From an archaeon (lineage in GTDB: Archaea; Thermoproteota; QMWL01): a stretch of 7,472 nt of DNA. This document shows, piece after piece, positions 5,665 through 7,472 of the stretch. Position 1 is the first letter of the stretch; every line of letters starts with the position of its first letter. The stretch is from the NCBI GenBank assembly GCA_003661605.2, contig QMWL02000035.1, positions 1-7,472 of the forward strand. The letters are read 5' to 3'. A program made the translations under genes and the position numbers. The notes beneath the pieces were generated by a model. The model worked only from the letters and a program-made list of their open reading frames with translations. It did no database searches and was not told the origin of the DNA.

Positions 5665-6077
5665 ACGCGTCGTATAGGCTTACCCAGATAGTACTCTACT
5701 TCGACTACAAGTGGGTTAAACACACGGTTTTCGATAGTGTAGTAGAGGGAGAGACGTGTAGGTGCGCTACCTGCTCCAATCGCGTCGAGGAAGGAGATGA
5801 GGTGATGCGCTAGCTGCTTCCACTGCTGTAGGCTTTCCTCTTCTTGAAGCCCCTCGCGACTTATTAGTGTCCGAACGAACCGGTAGAGTAGCCAGATAGC
5901 CGTACGCCCGCTTACAGCCAAAGAGGTGCGAAACTGCTTAGCGTCAGAGGGAATGTCAAGAGCCTCCTGATCGGAGGCAAGAGCACAGAGTAGTTCAAGT
6001 ACGCGGTTAATGCCAAGTTCTGCAACGAGTGCGGAAAGCTGTTCTTTAGCTCGTTCGATAGGGGTTGTGCTACTCAC
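5649..6077 (-). CDS. Unrecognised family, paralog A (divergent member)
   Basis: A 142-residue soluble protein of a family I do not recognise, related to the two genes upstream on the same strand. It has an N-terminal helical segment (5-32) matching that of paralog C (pattern TP...LxxLV..LG..RV.E.L), a variable linker (33-49), then the shared core. The core has SGRTA (56-60) where B and C have CPTGRGA, a helical region with QQW (84-86) aligned to the ENW/DNW of the others, PTR (106-108), and the family signature LYYTIENRVFNPL (111-123), followed by a VEVEYY strand. No transmembrane segment or known catalytic motif is seen. GTG 6077 lies about 23 bases after a TATA-like element, in the 30-base gap from paralog B. 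Its end overlaps the DedA-family gene by 16 bases. It has lost the Cys-Pro-Thr signature and the FRLKRAVW block, so it may have changed function. Confidence 0.78.
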   Translation of the reverse strand: MSSTTPIERAKEQLSALVAELGINRVLELLCALASDQEALDIPSDAKQFRTSLAVSGRTAIWLLYRFVRTLISREGLQEEESLQQWKQLAHHLISFLDAIGAGSAPTRLSLYYTIENRVFNPLVVEVEYYLGKPIRRVYRLS

Positions 6078-6096
6078 ACAGGACTATGCTCCAGAG

Positions 6097-6104
6097 AAAT
6101 AAGG
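6097..6104 (-). promoter_or_regulatory. TATA-like element of paralog A
   Basis: The minus strand reads CCTTATTT, centred about 23 bases before GTG 6077 and located within the short gap after the paralog B stop. It suggests an independent leaderless transcript for A. Confidence 0.4.
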
Positions 6105-6107
6105 GTT

Positions 6108-6419
6108 CTACGGAGAGAACTCGACCTCCTCGAGCGGGGCGCGCGCGAACTGGATCTTTGCCCGTACTGGTTTGAACACGTTGTTCTCAATCCGGTAGTA
6201 GAGGATTATTCGCGTTGGATAGGTAGAGACCCCGAGTTCGTTCAGTTTATTCACAAGAGCGCGTGCAAACTCTCGCCAGTTATCACCACTAGCGTCCGCA
6301 TCTAGCCCCTGCTCCTTCTTTAACCGTGAGATTGTAGCCCATACTGCGCGCTTGAGGCGGAATATTGCACCACGCCCCGTTGGACAGAGCCGGGTTACAA
6401 TCTGGTTTTCTCCAGACAT
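6108..6419 (-). CDS. Unrecognised family, paralog B (core domain only)
   Basis: A 103-residue protein made of the family core alone. CPTGRGA at 12-18 is followed directly by FRLKRAVW, then a charged helix-like linker, DNWREFARALVNKLNE (46-61), and the signature ILYYRIENNVFKPVRA (72-87). By eye about half of its residues match paralog C across the core, with most codons differing at third positions, so both are kept as protein-coding. It lacks the roughly 35-residue N-terminal helical segment present in A and C. That absence seems real, because the ATG at 6419 has a well-placed TATA-like element (6443-6450) and there is no room for more coding sequence before it. No signal peptide or membrane segment. 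Function unknown; the small size and sharing of one core suggest homo- or hetero-oligomers with A and C, which is inference. Confidence 0.82.
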   Translation of the reverse strand: MSGENQIVTRLCPTGRGAIFRLKRAVWATISRLKKEQGLDADASGDNWREFARALVNKLNELGVSTYPTRIILYYRIENNVFKPVRAKIQFARAPLEEVEFSP

Positions 6420-6442
6420 CGCTGGGGTTCGGAGGAGAGCGA

Positions 6443-6450
6443 TAATAAAT
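6443..6450 (-). promoter_or_regulatory. TATA-like element of paralog B
   Basis: The minus strand reads ATTTATTA, centred 27-28 bases before ATG 6419, in the 52-base gap between paralogs C and B. It fits a leaderless message and fixes the short N-terminus of B. Confidence 0.55.
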
Positions 6451-6471
6451 ATTGCCCGCTATATTATTTCG

Positions 6472-6879
6472 CTAGCTAGTCGGCACGAACGTTATACGCT
6501 CTGGCTCTATCGGAAAGTACTCGATCTCCGCCCGCAGCGGCTTAAACACACTATCCTGAATCGTATAGTAGAGCGTAATCCGCATCGGCCGCTCCGAAAT
6601 CCTGTGCGCGTTCAAGAACTCGATCAGCTTCCGCGCAAACTCTCCCCAATTCTCCTTACTCTTCTCCTCATCCAAGTTCTCCTCCCCTATCACCGCCCAC
6701 ACCGCTCGCTTCAGCCGAAACACCGCACCCCGCCCCGTCGGACAGATCCGCGTCCGCAACACATCCATTTTCGTCGGAGGCACCGCCGCCTCCACCTGCG
6801 ACAAAATCTCCCGCACCCGCTGCGCCCCCAATTGCTCCACCAACTCTCGCAAAATCTGCTCCGGCGTCTTCCCGCTCAT
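6472..6879 (-). CDS. Unrecognised family, paralog C (full-length form)
   Basis: A 135-residue soluble protein from ATG 6879. Layout: N-terminal helix (5-30; TPEQILRELVEQLGAQRV), linker (31-42), then the core with CPTGRGAVFRLKRAVW (46-61), an acidic stretch, ENWGEFARKLIEFLN (76-90), and the signature LYYTIQDSVFKPLRAEIEYF (103-122). I do not recognise the family. ATG 6879 is preferred to an in-frame GTG at 6918 because a TATA-like element (6903-6910) sits 27-28 bases upstream and would lie inside the longer version, and because paralog A's N-terminus matches from this point. The gene is richer in GC (about 61% over 6601-6880, against about 54% for B, by hand count), and its sense strand is poor in C, with many G-ending codons, unlike its neighbours. 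Possible roles in nucleic-acid binding or as a subunit of a complex are guesses. Confidence 0.82.
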   Translation of the reverse strand: MSGKTPEQILRELVEQLGAQRVREILSQVEAAVPPTKMDVLRTRICPTGRGAVFRLKRAVWAVIGEENLDEEKSKENWGEFARKLIEFLNAHRISERPMRITLYYTIQDSVFKPLRAEIEYFPIEPERITFVPTS

Positions 6880-6902
6880 CGCCAAGATCGCAGATCGTGT
6901 AC

Positions 6903-6910
6903 AAATTAAG
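6903..6910 (-). promoter_or_regulatory. TATA-like element of paralog C
   Basis: The minus strand reads CTTAATTT, preceded by GAAAAA as a possible BRE, and is centred 27-28 bases before ATG 6879. It shares the CTTA start with the elements of the small basic gene, the DedA-family gene and paralog A. Confidence 0.55.
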
Positions 6911-6951
6911 TTTTTCACAATTACCAGAGACGAAACCTATGATATGGTTTA

Positions 6952-6959
6952 GAAAAAAG
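6952..6959 (-). terminator. T-run terminator of gene D
   Basis: The minus strand carries CTTTTTTC a few bases after the TAA at 6964-6966, the form of a T-tract archaeal terminator. A weak inverted repeat (AAACC at 6933-6937, GGTTT at 6946-6950) lies just beyond it. Confidence 0.45.
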
Positions 6960-6963
6960 ACGC

Positions 6964-7472
6964 TTACTCGTCGTTGGTACTACTTTCTGTGACAGGATAG
7001 GGAATCCAGTACCAGTGGTTACTGCCCCTGGGAAGGTGGAGAACGAGGTTATGCCCTTCTTCCGTGATAGAGGCGTGGAGCAAGAGCTTATGCACATCGT
7101 GATCGTATACGAGTAGTGTGGATAGCGTGTAGGGTTCAGGAACGGCAGGACGGTATGAAGTGAGGAGTGCGGTGTAGAAGATGTGTGAAGAAGTACTGTA
7201 GTGGAGGAGGAAGTACGCATGAGAAAGGAGGGGGACGGAGTACCCCCAGACCAAGAACAACTTGTTATCAATCAGATAGGCAGCAAGATTAACGATACGG
7301 ATCGATCCACAAACCTCGATGCGTAGCTGGTAAAGGCAAGGAGGCTCGAGGTCGATCCTGTAGAGCTGGTAGGGTTTTAGATGAATAGCGCGATCACAAC
7401 GCCCACAGCCACGCTGATGACTTGGAGGGGTAAGCGACCAGTTCAGGTGTACTGTACTCTCAACCGTAGGAT
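6964..7472 (-). CDS. Unrecognised protein D with a CxxC motif, N-terminus cut off by the window
   Basis: The minus-strand frame ending at TAA 6964 stays open to the right edge, giving at least 169 residues. I translated it by hand. In the visible part it runs through CGRCDRAIHLKPYQLYRIDL, then EPPCLYQLRIEVCGSIRIVN, then LFLVWGYSVPLLSHAYFLLHY, and ends with GSNHWYWIPYPVTESSTNDE. The CGRC pair, followed by two further cysteines, could be a small metal-binding site near the visible start. Many Tyr, Leu and His with alternating hydrophobic residues suggest a beta-rich fold; one segment (about LFLVWGYSVPLLSHAYFLL) is hydrophobic but broken by polar residues. I do not recognise a family. The true start is outside the window. 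It lies upstream of paralog C on the same strand but is separated from it by a T-run and C's own promoter, so it is probably a separate unit. Confidence 0.65.
   Translation of the reverse strand, partial: PTVESTVHLNWSLTPPSHQRGCGRCDRAIHLKPYQLYRIDLEPPCLYQLRIEVCGSIRIVNLAAYLIDNKLFLVWGYSVPLLSHAYFLLHYSTSSHIFYTALLTSYRPAVPEPYTLSTLLVYDHDVHKLLLHASITEEGHNLVLHLPRGSNHWYWIPYPVTESSTNDE

Noticed and set aside
6352..6909. Plus-strand reading frame of 185 codons opposite paralogs B and C
   Set aside because: Its product is low-complexity Arg/His/Leu/Pro sequence of the kind produced opposite real genes, and the minus strand encodes two clearly related proteins over the same bases.
6880..6918. Longer N-terminus for paralog C from GTG 6918
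   Set aside because: It would cover the TATA-like element at 6903-6910, and the match to paralog A begins only after ATG 6879.
6921..7271. Alternative minus-strand frame overlapping gene D
   Set aside because: Its product is Ser/Thr/Pro-rich and patternless, as expected for a shifted frame; the gene D frame is open to the window edge and has a better protein-like composition.

Overview
The window looks like chromosomal DNA of an archaeon, probably a thermophilic member of the Thermoproteota, though the phylum is inferred. Three things support this. Most genes have an AT-rich TATA-like element centred about 23-28 bases before the chosen start codon, with no Shine-Dalgarno site between, as in leaderless archaeal mRNAs. 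GTG and TTG starts are common. The gene content (an NfeD ClpP-class membrane protease beside a stomatin-like slipin, a short archaeal-type DeoC, a compact VTT/DedA protein) fits known archaeal sets. No tRNA, rRNA, CRISPR array or insertion sequence is visible.

Left part (1-4374): a 3'-truncated deoC (deoxyribose-phosphate aldolase) on the minus strand diverges from a plus-strand cluster. That cluster holds a long NfeD protease, a short NfeD protein that is essentially a copy of the long protein's C-terminal OB domain, a slipin (SPFH family) and a predicted nucleotidyltransferase that starts directly after the slipin stop codon. NfeD and slipin are known partners in membrane proteostasis; the nucleotidyltransferase is an unexplained passenger.

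Middle (4375-5049): an 89-residue, very basic protein with a Lys/Arg tail is convergent to the cluster. It is separated from the next plus-strand gene by a 373-base AT-rich region holding promoters, two perfect odd-length palindromes and a small hairpin followed by T5.

Right part (5050-7472): a DedA/VTT-family membrane protein converges with, and overlaps by 16 bases, an array of three minus-strand paralogous genes of a family I do not recognise (called A, B and C here, at 5649-6077, 6108-6419 and 6472-6879). Each paralog has its own leaderless-type promoter. At the right edge is the 3' part of another unrecognised minus-strand gene, D, with a CxxC motif. The three-paralog array is the best candidate for something undescribed.
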